63,985 nucleotides of DNA from Rhodopseudomonas palustris JSC-3b (GCA_000504425.1 KI632513.1:72501-136485), one strand, 5' to 3'. Positions 48,294-58,300 are shown, counted from the stretch's first letter. Notes: generated by a model not told the origin, from the sequence alone. Program-made: numbers and translations.

Positions 48294-49130
48294 ATGACCC
48301 AGCAAGCCGCCGCCGCCTGTCTGATCGGCTGGCCGGCCGCGCATTCGCGCTCGCCGATCATTCATCATTATTGGCTGCGCACGCTCGGCATTGAGGGCGG
48401 CTACAGCATCGAGGCGGTGCCGCCGGAAGGATTTGGCGAATTCGTGCTGCATCTGGCCGCGCATGGCTATCGTGGCGCCAATGTCACCATCCCGCATAAG
48501 GAGCGCGCGCTGCAGCTCACCACACCGGACGAACGGGCCCGCGCGGTCGGAGCGGCCAATACGCTGTGGTATGACGGCGATACGTTGCGCTCCACCAACA
48601 CCGATATCGAAGGCTTCATCAACAATCTCGACGCCTGCGCGCCGGGCTGGGACGCGGCCGAGGAAGCGCTGGTGCTGGGCGCCGGTGGCTCGTCGCGCGC
48701 GGTGGTGTTTGGGCTGCTGGAGCGCGGCGTCAAGCGCGTGCGGCTCGCCAATCGCACGCTGGAGCGCGCGCGCGCGATCGCCGATCAGTTCAAGGGCGAC
48801 GTGGTGCCGACGTTGTGGGACGACATTCCGGCCGCGGCCGCGCAGGCCCAGCTGCTGGTCAACACCACTTCGCTCGGCATGAAGGGCCAGCCGCCGCTCG
48901 AGATCGATCTCGCCGCGCTGCCGCCTAACGCCGTGGTCGCCGACCTGGTCTATGTGCCGCTCGAGACCGAATTGCTGCGTGCGGCGCGCGCCCGCGGGCT
49001 ACGCACCGCCGATGGTCTCGGCATGTTGCTGCATCAGGCGGTGCGCGGCTTTGAATTGTGGTTCGGGCAGCGCCCGAGTGTCACGGCCGAACTGCGCGCG
49101 CTGGTCGAGGCCGATCTCGCCGCGCATTGA
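48294..49130 (+). CDS. aroE: Shikimate dehydrogenase
   Basis: Reduces 3-dehydroshikimate with NADPH in aromatic amino acid synthesis. 278 residues; AAAGGA upstream. Substrate-domain motif ANVTIPHKERAL (catalytic Lys), TNTDIEGFINN (Asp pair), Rossmann motif LGAGGSSRAVVFGLL, and NTTSLGMKGQPP. C-terminal DGLGMLLHQAVRGFELWFG is standard for AroE. Codirectional with the HTH gene. Confidence 0.95.
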   Translation: MTQQAAAACLIGWPAAHSRSPIIHHYWLRTLGIEGGYSIEAVPPEGFGEFVLHLAAHGYRGANVTIPHKERALQLTTPDERARAVGAANTLWYDGDTLRSTNTDIEGFINNLDACAPGWDAAEEALVLGAGGSSRAVVFGLLERGVKRVRLANRTLERARAIADQFKGDVVPTLWDDIPAAAAQAQLLVNTTSLGMKGQPPLEIDLAALPPNAVVADLVYVPLETELLRAARARGLRTADGLGMLLHQAVRGFELWFGQRPSVTAELRALVEADLAAH

Positions 49131-49160
49131 GCGCGCAGCTTGAACGAAGGGCTTCCTTCC

Positions 49161-49246
49161 CGTCATTGCGAGCCGAAGGCGAAGCAATCCAGAAGCCAGG
49201 CAGTTCGAAGCTGGATTGCTTCGTCGCTTCGCTCCTCGCAATGACG
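49161..49246. repeat. Palindromic intergenic repeat (CATTGCGAG family)
   Basis: CGTCATTGCGAGCCGAAGGC and GAAGCAATCCAG are answered by CTGGATTGCTTCG and CTCCTCGCAATGACG. Same family as 1020-1137 and 1269-1349. Lies between convergent genes, where it may end both transcripts. Confidence 0.85.
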
Positions 49247-49304
49247 AAGCTTGTCGTCACCGATCGATTAAGAGCACCAGGTGCTCTCCATACGTGCCAT
49301 TACT

Positions 49305-50444
49305 TTACTTCGCCAGAACGTGGTGATCGATCTCGGCGATCGAATTGACGCCGCACAGCGCCATGGTGGTCGACAGTTCGTTCTTGATGATGTCGATCGC
49401 CTTGGCGACGCCGGGGCCGCCAAAGGCGCCGAGGCCGTAGATATAGGCGCGGCCGATCATGCACGACTTGGCGCCGAGCGCGAGCGCCCGCATCACGTCC
49501 TGGCCGGAGCGAATGCCGCCGTCGAACATCACTTCAATGCGGTGGCCGAACTGATCGACGATCTGCGGCAGCACCTCGATCGATGACGGCGCGCCGTCGA
49601 GCTGACGGCCGCCATGGTTCGACACCACCAGCGCCTCGGCGCCGGCCTTGACTGCCAGCGCGGCGTCTTCGACATCGAGAATGCCCTTGATGATCAGCTT
49701 GCCCGGCCAGATCGACCGAATCCAGTCGATGTCCTTCCAGTTCAAGGACGGATCGAATTGCGACGCCACCCAGGCTGACACCGAGCCGAGATCTTTCGAA
49801 CCGGGCAGGTGGCCGGCGATGTTGCCGAAGTTGCGGCTCTTGGCGCCAAGGATGCCTTTCACCCAGCCGGGTTTGCTGGCGATGTCGATGATGTTTTTCA
49901 GCCGGAAGATTTCCGGCGGCACCGACATGCCATTCTTGATGTCCTGATGGCGCTGGCCGATCACCTGCAGATCGACGGTCAGCACCAGCGCGCTGCATTT
50001 GGCGGCGATGGCGCGCTCGATCAGCGCTTTCACAAAGCCGCGGTCGCGCATCACATAGAGCTGGAACCAGAACGGCTGATCGACATTGGCGGCGACATCT
50101 TCGATCGAACAGATCGACATGGTCGATAGCGTGTAGGGAATGCCGGCGGCGTGCGCGGCGCGGCAGGCGTGAATTTCGCCGTCGCCATGCTGCATGCCGG
50201 TGGAGCCGACCGGCGCCAGGATCAGCGGCAGTGCGGCGCGTTCGCCGATGATGGTGGTGCTAAGATCACGCTTGGCGATATCGACCAGAATGCGCTGACG
50301 GAACTTGATCTTCTTCAGATCGTCGCGATTGGCGCGCAGCGTCTCCTCGGCATAGGAACCGTGATCGACATAGTCGAAGAACATTTTGGGCACCCGGCGC
50401 CGGTGGATTTCGCGCAAATCTTCGATGCAGGTGATCTGTTTCAT
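49305..50444 (-). CDS. FMN-dependent alpha-hydroxy-acid dehydrogenase (LldD-like)
   Basis: 379 residues from ATG 50444 (MKQITCIEDLREIHRRRVPK). Family signatures: FFDYVDHGSYAEETLRANRD at the N-terminus, ILAPVGSTGMQHGDGEI, FQLYVMRDRG, the catalytic His and FMN-binding Arg in VSNHGGRQLDGAPSS, and VMFDGGIRSGQDVMRAL, GRAYIYGLGAFGG. Oxidises L-lactate or a related 2-hydroxy acid; which one cannot be told. An in-frame start at 50468 is possible but has no ribosome site. Confidence 0.92.
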   Translation of the reverse strand: MKQITCIEDLREIHRRRVPKMFFDYVDHGSYAEETLRANRDDLKKIKFRQRILVDIAKRDLSTTIIGERAALPLILAPVGSTGMQHGDGEIHACRAAHAAGIPYTLSTMSICSIEDVAANVDQPFWFQLYVMRDRGFVKALIERAIAAKCSALVLTVDLQVIGQRHQDIKNGMSVPPEIFRLKNIIDIASKPGWVKGILGAKSRNFGNIAGHLPGSKDLGSVSAWVASQFDPSLNWKDIDWIRSIWPGKLIIKGILDVEDAALAVKAGAEALVVSNHGGRQLDGAPSSIEVLPQIVDQFGHRIEVMFDGGIRSGQDVMRALALGAKSCMIGRAYIYGLGAFGGPGVAKAIDIIKNELSTTMALCGVNSIAEIDHHVLAK

Positions 50445-50597
50445 GAAGTTCCCAACCCCTTCGAACAATCCTGACGCGCCGAGCGCCGCAGCCGATAACT
50501 AAAGCAATTCGTTGGCAACGGAAATTCGAGTTGCCGCCACCAGGAACCCCGCCGCGTGCTTCGCGTTGCCGGCAGGAAGACCAGGATGGAGGGCAAT

Positions 50598-50783
50598 ATG
50601 GCGAACCCCGCCGCAGATGACGACAAGAACACGACGGACAAGACCAGCAAGGACAAGGCCCGCAGGGACAAGGAACTGGACCGGGAGCTGGACCAGGCGC
50701 TTCAGGACTCTTTTCCGGGTTCTGACCCCGCCAGCGTCACCCAGCCGGCGCCATCCAAGGAGGATGCGTCATCCTCCAGCTGA
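50598..50783 (+). CDS. Small highly charged protein with SFPGSDP motif
   Basis: 61 residues from ATG 50598, preceded by GGAGGGCAAT, a strong ribosome site. Starts MANPAADDDKNTTDKTSKDK, continues with a charged helix (KARRDKELDRELDQALQDSF) and has the motif DSFPGSDPASVTQP near the end. Short proteins with a 'L..SFPASDPP' motif are widespread in Proteobacteria and have no assigned function (recollection). Probably soluble and largely disordered. Confidence 0.75.
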   Translation: MANPAADDDKNTTDKTSKDKARRDKELDRELDQALQDSFPGSDPASVTQPAPSKEDASSSS

Positions 50784-51001
50784 TCCCCGGCCTATAGCTG
50801 GGGATGGCCAGTTCCGGCCGTCCGGCACAATTCCGCCATAATCGGCGGTGTTTTCAACAGCTTAGGGAGTGTCCGAGGTCCCCGAACGTAACAATTCATC
50901 ATATTTCTTGAGGTCATCTCAATCGGAAACGCCCTATAAGCCGCAATTAAAGCCGGGTGGCGGGCGGCGGCGTTTCTTAGTTCAGAGACCTTGGGGGATC
51001 G

Positions 51002-52351
51002 ATGAGTCGCAAATATTTCGGGACCGACGGAATTCGTGGCCGTGCCAATGGCCTGATTACGCCGGAACTCGCGATGAAAGTCGGCCAAGCCGCCGGTCTG
51101 GTGTTCCAGCGCGGCGAGTACCGCCATCGCGTGGTGATCGGCAAGGACACAAGGCTGTCAGGCTACATGATCGAGACCGCGCTGGTCGCCGGTTTCACCT
51201 CGGTCGGCATGGACGTGCTGCTGCTCGGCCCGATGCCGACGCCGGCGGTGGCGATGCTGACCAAATCGATGCGCGCCGATCTCGGCGTGATGATTTCGGC
51301 GTCGCACAATCTGTTCGAGGACAACGGCATCAAGCTGTTCGGCCCGCATGGCTTCAAGCTGTCGGACGATGTCGAACGCCAGATCGAGCAACTGCTCGAT
51401 GAATGTCTCGATAAGCGCCTGGCGCCCAGCACCAGCCTCGGCCGCGCCCGCCGTATCGACGGCGTGCACGATCGCTACATTGAATTTGCCAAGCGGACCT
51501 TGCCGCGCGACATCAGCCTGGAAGGGCTGCGCGTCGTCGTCGACTGCGCCAATGGTGCCGCCTACAAGGTGGTGCCGGAAGCGCTGTGGGAGCTTGGCGC
51601 CGACGTGGTCTCGATCGGCGTCGATCCGGATGGTTTTAACATCAACAAGGAATGCGGCTCGACCGCGCCGGAAGCGCTGAGCCGCAAGGTACGCGAGATG
51701 CGCGGCGATATCGGCATTGCGCTCGATGGCGACGCCGATCGCGTGATCCTCACCGATGAGCGCGGCCATGTCATCGACGGCGACCAGCTTTTGGCGGTGA
51801 TCGCGCAGAGCTGGCAGGAAGATGGCCGGCTCACCAAGCCCGGCATCGTCGCCACCGTGATGTCCAATCTCGGGCTGGAACGGTTCCTCGGCGAGCAGGG
51901 CATCGAGATGGTGCGCACGCCGGTCGGCGACCGCTACGTGCTCGAGCAGATGATGAAGGGCGGCTACAATCTCGGCGGTGAGCCGTCTGGCCACATCATC
52001 CTCTCCGACTACGCCACCACTGGCGACGGCTTTGTCGCGGCGCTGCAGGTGCTGGCCATGGTGCAGAAACTGGGCCGGCCGGTTTCCGAGGTCTGCCATC
52101 GCTTCGATCCGCTGCCGCAGATCCTCAAGAACGTGCGCTATCGCAGCGGCAAGCCGCTCGACAATGCGGGCGTGAAGTCGGCGATCCGCGACGGTGAACA
52201 GCGGCTGAACGGCCACGGCCGGCTGCTGATCCGGCCCTCCGGCACCGAGCCGGTGATCCGGGTGATGGGCGAGGGCGACGATCGCGAGATCGTTGAAGAA
52301 GTGGTCGACACTATTTGCAGCGCGCTCGGCGAAGCGGCTGCTGCCGCGTAG
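51002..52351 (+). CDS. glmM: Phosphoglucosamine mutase
   Basis: Converts glucosamine-6-phosphate to glucosamine-1-phosphate for peptidoglycan and LPS. 449 residues; GGGGGATCG upstream. Phosphoserine loop ISASHN with Ser101, metal loop DGDADR with Asp242, Asp244, Asp246, sugar-binding [10 protein letters not shown], and the phosphate-binding [15 protein letters not shown]. All four domains are present and of normal length. Followed by a hairpin terminator. Confidence 0.96.
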   Translation: MSRKYFGTDGIRGRANGLITPELAMKVGQAAGLVFQRGEYRHRVVIGKDTRLSGYMIETALVAGFTSVGMDVLLLGPMPTPAVAMLTKSMRADLGVMISASHNLFEDNGIKLFGPHGFKLSDDVERQIEQLLDECLDKRLAPSTSLGRARRIDGVHDRYIEFAKRTLPRDISLEGLRVVVDCANGAAYKVVPEALWELGADVVSIGVDPDGFNINKECGSTAPEALSRKVREMRGDIGIALDGDADRVILTDERGHVIDGDQLLAVIAQSWQEDGRLTKPGIVATVMSNLGLERFLGEQGIEMVRTPVGDRYVLEQMMKGGYNLGGEPSGHIILSDYATTGDGFVAALQVLAMVQKLGRPVSEVCHRFDPLPQILKNVRYRSGKPLDNAGVKSAIRDGEQRLNGHGRLLIRPSGTEPVIRVMGEGDDREIVEEVVDTICSALGEAAAAA

Positions 52352-52392
52352 CGGAATCCGACGTCGCAACTGCAACCCAGCTATGGTTAATA

Positions 52393-52422
52393 GGGCGCTA
52401 GCGCTTGTCGTTAGCGCCCTTT
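52393..52422 (+). terminator. Terminator after glmM
   Basis: GGGCGCTA and TAGCGCCC form an 8-bp stem around an 11-base loop, followed by TTTAG. The short T run lowers confidence. Confidence 0.65.
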
Positions 52423-52496
52423 AGTTTGCGCTATCGTCGGTCGCAGTGCTGTGGCCGGCGATTGCTTTTCTTCATTCAAAATCTGCCGGAAACGCC

Positions 52497-53747
52497 GTGA
52501 ATAAGCCCGTTGTCGTCGCCCCAGAAGATCAACCCACGCCGGTTGCGGCGCCGAATGCTGCAACCACGACGATGGCCGCGGCCGGGCCGGCCTATCTGGT
52601 GCTGGGCGGCATCAGCGTCTCGCATTTCCTCAACGACACCATGCAGTCGCTGATTCAATCGGTGTACCCGATCCTGAAGGCGAACTACGCGCTCGACTTC
52701 GCGCAGATCGGCCTGATCACGCTGGCGTTCCAGTTCACGGCGTCGCTGTTGCAGCCGGTGGTCGGCCATCTCACCGATCGCAAGCCGCAGCCTTACTCGC
52801 TGTCGGTCGGCATGGGCTTTACGCTGTGCGGCCTGCTGCTGCTGTCGGTGGCGCATCATTATCTGGTCATTCTGGTGGCCGCCTCAATGATCGGGCTTGG
52901 CTCGGCGGTGTTTCATCCGGAATCGGCGCGCATTGCGCGGCTGGCGTCCGGCGGCCGCTATGGCATGGCGCAATCGGTGTTTCAGGTCGGCGGCAACTTT
53001 GGCACCGCGATGGGGCCGGTGCTGGCGGCGCTGATCGTCGTGCCGTTCGGGCAGCCGAGCATCGCTTGGTTCGCGTCGATCGCCTTTGTCGCGATCCTGA
53101 TCCTGTGGCGGATCGGTCGCTGGTATCAGCCGCAGATCGCCAAGAAGAAGGCGATGGCTGCCGCGCGTCATCCGGACGGACCCAGCTCGCGCCGGGTGAT
53201 GGTGGCGCTGGTGGTGCTGGTGGTGCTGCTGTTCTCCAAGCAGGTCTATATGTCCAGCCTGTCGAGCTACTACACCTTCTATCTGATCGGGAAGTTTGGG
53301 GTCTCGACCCAGACCGCGCAAATCTATCTGTTCATGTTCCTAGCGGCGACCGCGGCCGGCGTGTTCTTTGGCGGGCCGCTCGGCGATCGTTTTGGCCGCC
53401 GCTATGTGATCTGGTTCTCGATCCTCGGTGCGCTGCCATTCACGCTGGCACTGCCCTATGTCGGGCTCTATGGCAGCGCGGTGCTCAGCGTGTTCATCGG
53501 CTTCATCCTGGCGTCGGCAACCCCGGCGATCATCGTGTTCGCCCAAGAGCTGATGCCGCATCGCTTTGGCATGATCTCCGGCCTGTTCTTCGGCTTCACC
53601 TTCGGGATCGGCGGCCTCGGCGCCGCGGCGCTCGGCCAGCTCGCCGACCGCACCGGCATCGAGTTCGTCTATCAGCTGTGCGCATTCCTGCCGGCGATCG
53701 GGCTGCTCGCGGTATTCCTGCCGCGCATGCCAAAGCACGCGCGCTGA
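52497..53747 (+). CDS. MFS exporter, fosmidomycin-resistance (Fsr) type
   Basis: 416 residues from GTG 52497 with GGAAAC upstream; an upstream GTG at 52446 would add 17 residues. Twelve membrane segments with a central cytoplasmic loop (QIAKKKAMAAARHPDG). Fsr-like features: GGISVSHFLNDTMQSLIQSV, QPVVGHLTDRKPQPYSLSVG between helices 2 and 3, and GGPLGDRFGRRYVIWFS in the second half. Fsr exports fosmidomycin in E. coli; natural substrates of relatives are unknown. Confidence 0.88.
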   Translation: MNKPVVVAPEDQPTPVAAPNAATTTMAAAGPAYLVLGGISVSHFLNDTMQSLIQSVYPILKANYALDFAQIGLITLAFQFTASLLQPVVGHLTDRKPQPYSLSVGMGFTLCGLLLLSVAHHYLVILVAASMIGLGSAVFHPESARIARLASGGRYGMAQSVFQVGGNFGTAMGPVLAALIVVPFGQPSIAWFASIAFVAILILWRIGRWYQPQIAKKKAMAAARHPDGPSSRRVMVALVVLVVLLFSKQVYMSSLSSYYTFYLIGKFGVSTQTAQIYLFMFLAATAAGVFFGGPLGDRFGRRYVIWFSILGALPFTLALPYVGLYGSAVLSVFIGFILASATPAIIVFAQELMPHRFGMISGLFFGFTFGIGGLGAAALGQLADRTGIEFVYQLCAFLPAIGLLAVFLPRMPKHAR

Positions 53748-53755
53748 CGGCCGAA

Positions 53756-53786
53756 CGACCGCCGCATGTTGGTCTTGCGGCGGTCG
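53756..53786 (+). terminator. Hairpin after the MFS gene
   Basis: CGACCGCCGCA and TGCGGCGGTCG form an 11-bp stem with a 9-base loop, starting 9 bases after the stop. There is no T run, so termination may be inefficient or factor dependent. Confidence 0.5.
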
Positions 53787-53987
53787 CGCCACCAGAAAAT
53801 CGTCAACGAAACGTTACCGAAGCGCGTAGCGGGGGAAAGCTGCGCACCGCGCGCAAACCTCGTTGACACGAAAAATCAACCTTAAAAATTAGGGTTAAGT
53901 CGCGCTTAAGGAATAGCTGGCATCGTCTGCCCATCAGTACTCGGCGTGAGCTCTCACAGCCGTCTCGATTGCTAAAGGACGACGCCA

Positions 53988-54824
53988 ATGCGTAGCGTGA
54001 AATTTCTATTGGCCGCCGGAGCGGCTTCATTGCTGAGTTCGACTGCCGCCTTCGCTGCCGATATGCCGATCGCGCCACCGCCGGCTTACGCGCCGCCTCC
54101 GATCGAGGATTTTGGCGGCTGGTATCTGCGCGGCGATATCGGCATGACCAACCAGCGCTACAGCGATTTGGATGACGCGTTTTTGGCTAGCGTGGTCGGT
54201 CGGCAGTGGCTCGATAAGGGCGGCTTCGATAGCGGCATGCTGTATGGCGTCGGTGTCGGCTATCAGTTCAATAACTGGTTCCGTGCCGATCTGACCGGGC
54301 AATATCGCGGCAAGACCAAATACGATGCCCTGGACTCGATGTGGAACCCTTCGCCAGCTCCAGGCAAAAGGAATACCAATCACCTCGAAGCGACCAAGTC
54401 CGAGTGGTTGTTGCTAGCCAATGGCTATGTCGACCTCGGAACCTGGTGGTGCGTGACGCCGTTCATCGGCGCCGGTGTTGGTGCTGCCCGCGTCACGCTG
54501 GATAACTGGCGCGACACCAACGTAATTGCCGGTGGCGGTGCTTGGGCTCCGGGGGCTTCGACCTGGAACTTCGCCTGGGCGGCTCATGCCGGTCTCGCTT
54601 ACCGGGTCAGCCCGAGCTTCACGGTCGAACTGGCCTATAGCTATGTCAGCCTCGGCTCCGGCCGAACCGGCGATCCGCGCGAGCTGAATGGTAATAACCC
54701 GTTGGTCGGCAACTACGTCGAGCTGAAGGACATCACCTCGCACGACATCAAGTTCGGCGTGCGGTGGAATCTCGATGCGCCGCCGGTTTATGTGCCGCCG
54801 CCGCCCTTGATCCGCAAGGGCTGA
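53988..54824 (+). CDS. Outer-membrane beta-barrel protein
   Basis: 278 residues. Signal peptide VKFLLAAGAASLLSSTAAFA, then a Pro-rich linker (DMPIAPPPAYAPPPIEDFGG) and a barrel of alternating strands: GWYLRGDIGMTNQRYSD, MLYGVGVGYQFNNWFRADLT, TPFIGAGVGAARVTL and FTVELAYSYVSLGSG. Resembles the Omp25/RopB-like OmpA-fold barrels of Rhizobiales. Ends with PPPPLIRKG instead of a terminal Phe, which is unusual for barrel assembly. Upstream, TTGACA at 53863 with AAATTA 17 bases later is a possible promoter. Confidence 0.85.
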   Translation: MRSVKFLLAAGAASLLSSTAAFAADMPIAPPPAYAPPPIEDFGGWYLRGDIGMTNQRYSDLDDAFLASVVGRQWLDKGGFDSGMLYGVGVGYQFNNWFRADLTGQYRGKTKYDALDSMWNPSPAPGKRNTNHLEATKSEWLLLANGYVDLGTWWCVTPFIGAGVGAARVTLDNWRDTNVIAGGGAWAPGASTWNFAWAAHAGLAYRVSPSFTVELAYSYVSLGSGRTGDPRELNGNNPLVGNYVELKDITSHDIKFGVRWNLDAPPVYVPPPPLIRKG

Positions 54825-54853
54825 TCGAAGCCTCGATACTGTTAGTCAATGTT

Positions 54854-54886
54854 AACGGCGCGGGCCTGTTCCGCGCCGTTTTCTTT
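54854..54886 (+). terminator. Rho-independent terminator after the first barrel gene
   Basis: AACGGCGCGG and CCGCGCCGTT form a 10-bp stem around GCCTGTT and are followed by TTCTTTT. Confidence 0.85.
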
Positions 54887-54966
54887 TGCAGCGCAGGTCC
54901 CGTTGCAATGATTGGTTAAGGTTAACAGGCGATCATCATCATGCGTAAGTGCTAAGGAGCGTTGCA

Positions 54967-55749
54967 ATGCGTCGGCTGGTGGTGGCGTTCGCTTTCGGGG
55001 TGATGGCGCAGAGCGCGGTCGCAGCCGACATGCCTTTTCTGCGTGGCTCGCTGCTCGATAGCCCGCGACGCTACGTCAATTGGGAAGGCTTCTATATCGG
55101 TGGTCACGCCGGCTATGGCACCTCCGACATGAATTTTACCAACGCTACCGAGGGCCTTGTTGCCAAGCTGCTGGACAATACAGAAGTTGAGCAGCGCCTG
55201 GCCGTCTCGTCCTGGCCCGTGCTCGACAAGAGGTCCGTGCATGGCCAGGGCTATGGCGGTTTTGTCGGCTACAACTGGCAATGGACTGACGTTGTTCTCG
55301 GTCTGGAAGCCAACTACCTTCACGGCAGTTTCGACGGCTCCGACGCTGGATCGATGGCGCGACGCATCGACGCCGGTGGCACGACCTACGCCGCGAGCAA
55401 CGACTCGTATGCCTCTATCAAAGTTCGTGACATCGGTTCGACGCGGCTCCGTGCCGGCTATGTCTGGAACGGTTTCCTCCCCTACATGTTCGCCGGCGTT
55501 TCGCTGGGGCAGGCCGACATCACCCGCTCCGCTGTAATCACCGGCACAGACAGCGTTGGGACGTGGACGTTGAGCACCTCCCAGGCGCAACATGGCCACT
55601 TCATCTACGGCTATGGCGGCGGTCTCGGCATCGACATGATGCTCTATGAAGGCCTGTTTTTGCGCGCTGAGTGGGAATATCTGAAATTCGCGGCGCCGAT
55701 CGACACCAGCGTTTCGACCGTTCGCGGCGGTGTCGGTTACAAGTTCTGA
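54967..55749 (+). CDS. Outer-membrane beta-barrel protein, second gene
   Basis: 260 residues from ATG 54967, with AAGGAGC upstream. Signal peptide RRLVVAFAFGVMAQSAVAAD. The barrel opens NWEGFYIGGHAGYGTSDMNF, contains GYGGFVGYNWQWTDVVLGLE and LRAGYVWNGFLPYMFAGVSL, and ends in VRGGVGYKF with the C-terminal Phe expected for BAM recognition. Family: porin/Omp25-like 8-strand barrels. It is not a close copy of the upstream gene, and a terminator separates them. Confidence 0.87.
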   Translation: MRRLVVAFAFGVMAQSAVAADMPFLRGSLLDSPRRYVNWEGFYIGGHAGYGTSDMNFTNATEGLVAKLLDNTEVEQRLAVSSWPVLDKRSVHGQGYGGFVGYNWQWTDVVLGLEANYLHGSFDGSDAGSMARRIDAGGTTYAASNDSYASIKVRDIGSTRLRAGYVWNGFLPYMFAGVSLGQADITRSAVITGTDSVGTWTLSTSQAQHGHFIYGYGGGLGIDMMLYEGLFLRAEWEYLKFAAPIDTSVSTVRGGVGYKF

Positions 55750-55850
55750 TCGCGGTCGCCGTGGTCGGGCTGCTCTGCCAGACCGTGCGGCTGTGTTTTG
55801 GATGTGCTATCTGTCCGCAGGTCAATTGCAGCAATAGGCAAGGGTAGGGC

Positions 55851-56318
55851 ATGACCGGAGAAGCCATCACCATCCGGCCGGCGAAGCGCGCCGATGTGGT
55901 CGCGATCGTGAAGTTGCTCGCTGATGATCCGCTCGGTCAAAACCGCGAGCTGGTGGTGGAGCCGCTGCCGGCGAGCTACTACAAGGCGTTTGATGCGATG
56001 CACCGCGCCCATCACATTCAGATGATGGTGGCCGAGGATAACGACGGGCAGGTGATTGGCTGCCTGCAACTGGCGATTTTGCCGGGGCTGAGTTCGCAGG
56101 GCGCCTCGCGCGGCATCATCGAGGATGTCCGTGTGGTCAGCGATCGCCGCAGCCAGGGCGTCGGTGAGCGGCTGGTGCGCTGGGCGATTGGCGAAGCGCT
56201 GGCCAATGGCTGCAAGCTCCTGGAATTGTTCACTCACGAAAGCCGGGTCGATGCGCAGCGCTTCTACAAGCGCCTCGGTTTTCAGCCGAGCCATGTCGGC
56301 ATGACCATGCGGTTTTGA
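55851..56318 (+). CDS. GNAT-family N-acetyltransferase
   Basis: 155 residues. Starts ITIRPAKRADVVAIVKLLAD, a typical Rim-like opening; acetyl-CoA pyrophosphate loop in DRRSQGVGERLVRWAIGEAL (R/Q-x-x-G-x-G/A), and the C-terminal strand LELFTHESRVDAQRFYKRLG. Substrate unknown. Monocistronic, with a gap of about 160 bases before the PAS gene. Confidence 0.9.
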   Translation: MTGEAITIRPAKRADVVAIVKLLADDPLGQNRELVVEPLPASYYKAFDAMHRAHHIQMMVAEDNDGQVIGCLQLAILPGLSSQGASRGIIEDVRVVSDRRSQGVGERLVRWAIGEALANGCKLLELFTHESRVDAQRFYKRLGFQPSHVGMTMRF

Positions 56319-56481
56319 TTGCACCTAGCGCGGCGTCTGTAACCTAGGGTTGTTACGGGGCTGCAGTTTAATGCTCGGGTAAGTAGTGTTTCGCAGTTTA
56401 GCAATCGATCTCACCGCCCGATAACCAGCCTTCGCTGGTGATCGGGCGTGCTGTTCGATGCTGGATGCGAAGGTGACTGAA

Positions 56482-57006
56482 ATGGCCCGTCCGATCGCCA
56501 AACCGACAGGCATCGAGTGTCGGTTTGATGACCACGAATTGATTGTTACCAAGACTGATCTCAAAGGCCGGATCACCTACGCCAACGACGTCTTCATTCG
56601 CCTGTCGAAGTTCAGCCGACGAGAGGTGATTGGCGCCCCGCATAATCTGATCCGCCATCCCGATATGCCACACTGCATCTTCAAGCTGCTGTGGGAGACG
56701 ATCCAGTCCAAGAACGAGATCTTCGCCTATGTCGTCAACATGGCGCGCGACGGCGATCATTATTGGGTGTTTGCGCATGTTACGCCCACTTTCGACAGCC
56801 ATCGCAATGTGATCGGCTTTCACTCCAATCGCCGCAAACCAGACCGCGCGCAGGTCGATAAGATCGAGCGGCTCTATGCCGAGCTGCGGGCGGAGGAGCG
56901 GCGCGCGGGCGGCGGCAAAGAAGGCATTGCTGCCGGCCACACAATGCTGATGACCAAGCTTTCCCAGCAGGGCGTTGCGTATGACGAATTCATCTTCTCT
57001 GTCTAA
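56482..57006 (+). CDS. PAS-domain protein, Aer-like sensor half
   Basis: 174 residues from ATG 56482 (AAGGTGAC upstream; ATG 56458 is an alternative with no ribosome site). Aer-like [23 protein letters not shown], then [20 protein letters not shown] and [19 protein letters not shown]. In Aer this PAS binds FAD and reports redox state; the same fold is complete here. A charged helix ([20 protein letters not shown]) follows, then the frame stops without membrane helices. The chemoreceptor part is in the next gene, which overlaps by 26 bases in another frame. Confidence 0.88.
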   Translation: MARPIAKPTGIECRFDDHELIVTKTDLKGRITYANDVFIRLSKFSRREVIGAPHNLIRHPDMPHCIFKLLWETIQSKNEIFAYVVNMARDGDHYWVFAHVTPTFDSHRNVIGFHSNRRKPDRAQVDKIERLYAELRAEERRAGGGKEGIAAGHTMLMTKLSQQGVAYDEFIFSV

Positions 57007-58300
57007 GGCGCAGCTCGCGCTGCTGGCGGCGGCGTTGCTGGCCGTCGCGTTTGCTGGAACTCGTGTGATCTCTGGACCGCTTGGCGCCGCGACGGAAATC
57101 GTGGCAGCGATCATCGGCATTGGTGTGGTTGCGATCGCAGGCTGGCAGGTCAGCCGGGCCGCGGCGGCGATCGCGGAACTCGCCACCGTGTGTGAGAATG
57201 CCCGCCATGGAAATCTCGAAGCCCGTGCGATGGGTCGCCGCGATGGCGGCGATCTCGGTCGCGTCCAGGCCGAGGTGAACAACATGCTCGACATCGTCGA
57301 TGCGTTCGTTCGCGAGGCCTCGGTGTCGATGGATTATGTCTCGCGCGGCAAGACCTTTCGCAAGGTGCTGACGCGTGGATTGCCGGGCTCATTCCGCATT
57401 GCGGCCGACACCGTCAATGCTGGCACAGATTTGATGGATCATCAGCTCCGCGCGGTCGCGCAAGTATCACAGCAATTCGCCGCCGGCATGGACCGGGTCG
57501 CGACGACGCTGACCAGCGCCTCGACCGAACTGAAAGGCGATGCCGGGGCAATGGCCGCGGCCGCCGAGGAAGCCAGCCGGCAATCGACCGCCGTTGCATC
57601 TGGCTCCGAGGAGGCGTCGGCGAGTGTGCAGTCGGTCGCCAGTGCCACCGAGCAATTGTCGGCTTCGATCGTGGAGATTTCCCGGCAAATTCAGCTATCG
57701 ACGGCCGGCACACGGCAAGCGGTGCAGGAGGCTGCGGAGACGAACGACAAGATTCGCAATCTGGCGGAGGCCGCACAGCGGATTGGCGATGTCGTCAAGC
57801 TGATCAACGAAGTCGCGGCGCAGACCAATCTGCTTGCGCTCAATGCCACCATCGAGGCGGCGCGCGCCGGCGAATTCGGCAAGGGTTTTGCGGTGGTGGC
57901 CTCCGAGGTCAAAACGCTGGCGACGCAGACCGCGAAGGCGACCGACGAAATCACAGCCCGCATCAGCGAAATGCAGGCCGTCACCGAGCAGTCGGTCGGT
58001 GCGGTCGAAGTGATCAGTGAGCGCATCAAGGAGATCAACGAGGTATCGAACACCATCGCCGCCGCCGTGGAGCAGCAGGACGCCGCGACACGCGAGATCG
58101 CCAGCAGCGTGCAACATGCCTCAAGCGGCGCCGCGGAAGTGTCATCCAACATCGTCGGAATTAGTCAGGCCGCTGACGACACCGGGCGCATTGCGACCCG
58201 CGTCAATCAAGCGTCACATAGCATTTCGGCGCAGGTCGATACGTTGCGCAACGAAGTACAGCGGTTCCTCGACCAGGTGGTGGTGCGGCGCAGCGGCTAG
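56981..58300 (+). CDS. Methyl-accepting chemotaxis protein, Aer-like signalling half
   Basis: 439 residues from ATG 56981, 26 bases inside the PAS gene. Two adjacent membrane helices ([16 protein letters not shown] and [17 protein letters not shown]) with almost no periplasmic loop, a HAMP-like region ([20 protein letters not shown]), then the cytoplasmic coiled coil with the conserved hairpin tip [16 protein letters not shown] and [13 protein letters not shown]. Lacking a ligand-binding domain of its own, it probably takes input from the PAS partner. Signals through CheA/CheW; no che gene in the window. Confidence 0.9.
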   Translation: MTNSSSLSKAQLALLAAALLAVAFAGTRVISGPLGAATEIVAAIIGIGVVAIAGWQVSRAAAAIAELATVCENARHGNLEARAMGRRDGGDLGRVQAEVNNMLDIVDAFVREASVSMDYVSRGKTFRKVLTRGLPGSFRIAADTVNAGTDLMDHQLRAVAQVSQQFAAGMDRVATTLTSASTELKGDAGAMAAAAEEASRQSTAVASGSEEASASVQSVASATEQLSASIVEISRQIQLSTAGTRQAVQEAAETNDKIRNLAEAAQRIGDVVKLINEVAAQTNLLALNATIEAARAGEFGKGFAVVASEVKTLATQTAKATDEITARISEMQAVTEQSVGAVEVISERIKEINEVSNTIAAAVEQQDAATREIASSVQHASSGAAEVSSNIVGISQAADDTGRIATRVNQASHSISAQVDTLRNEVQRFLDQVVVRRSG

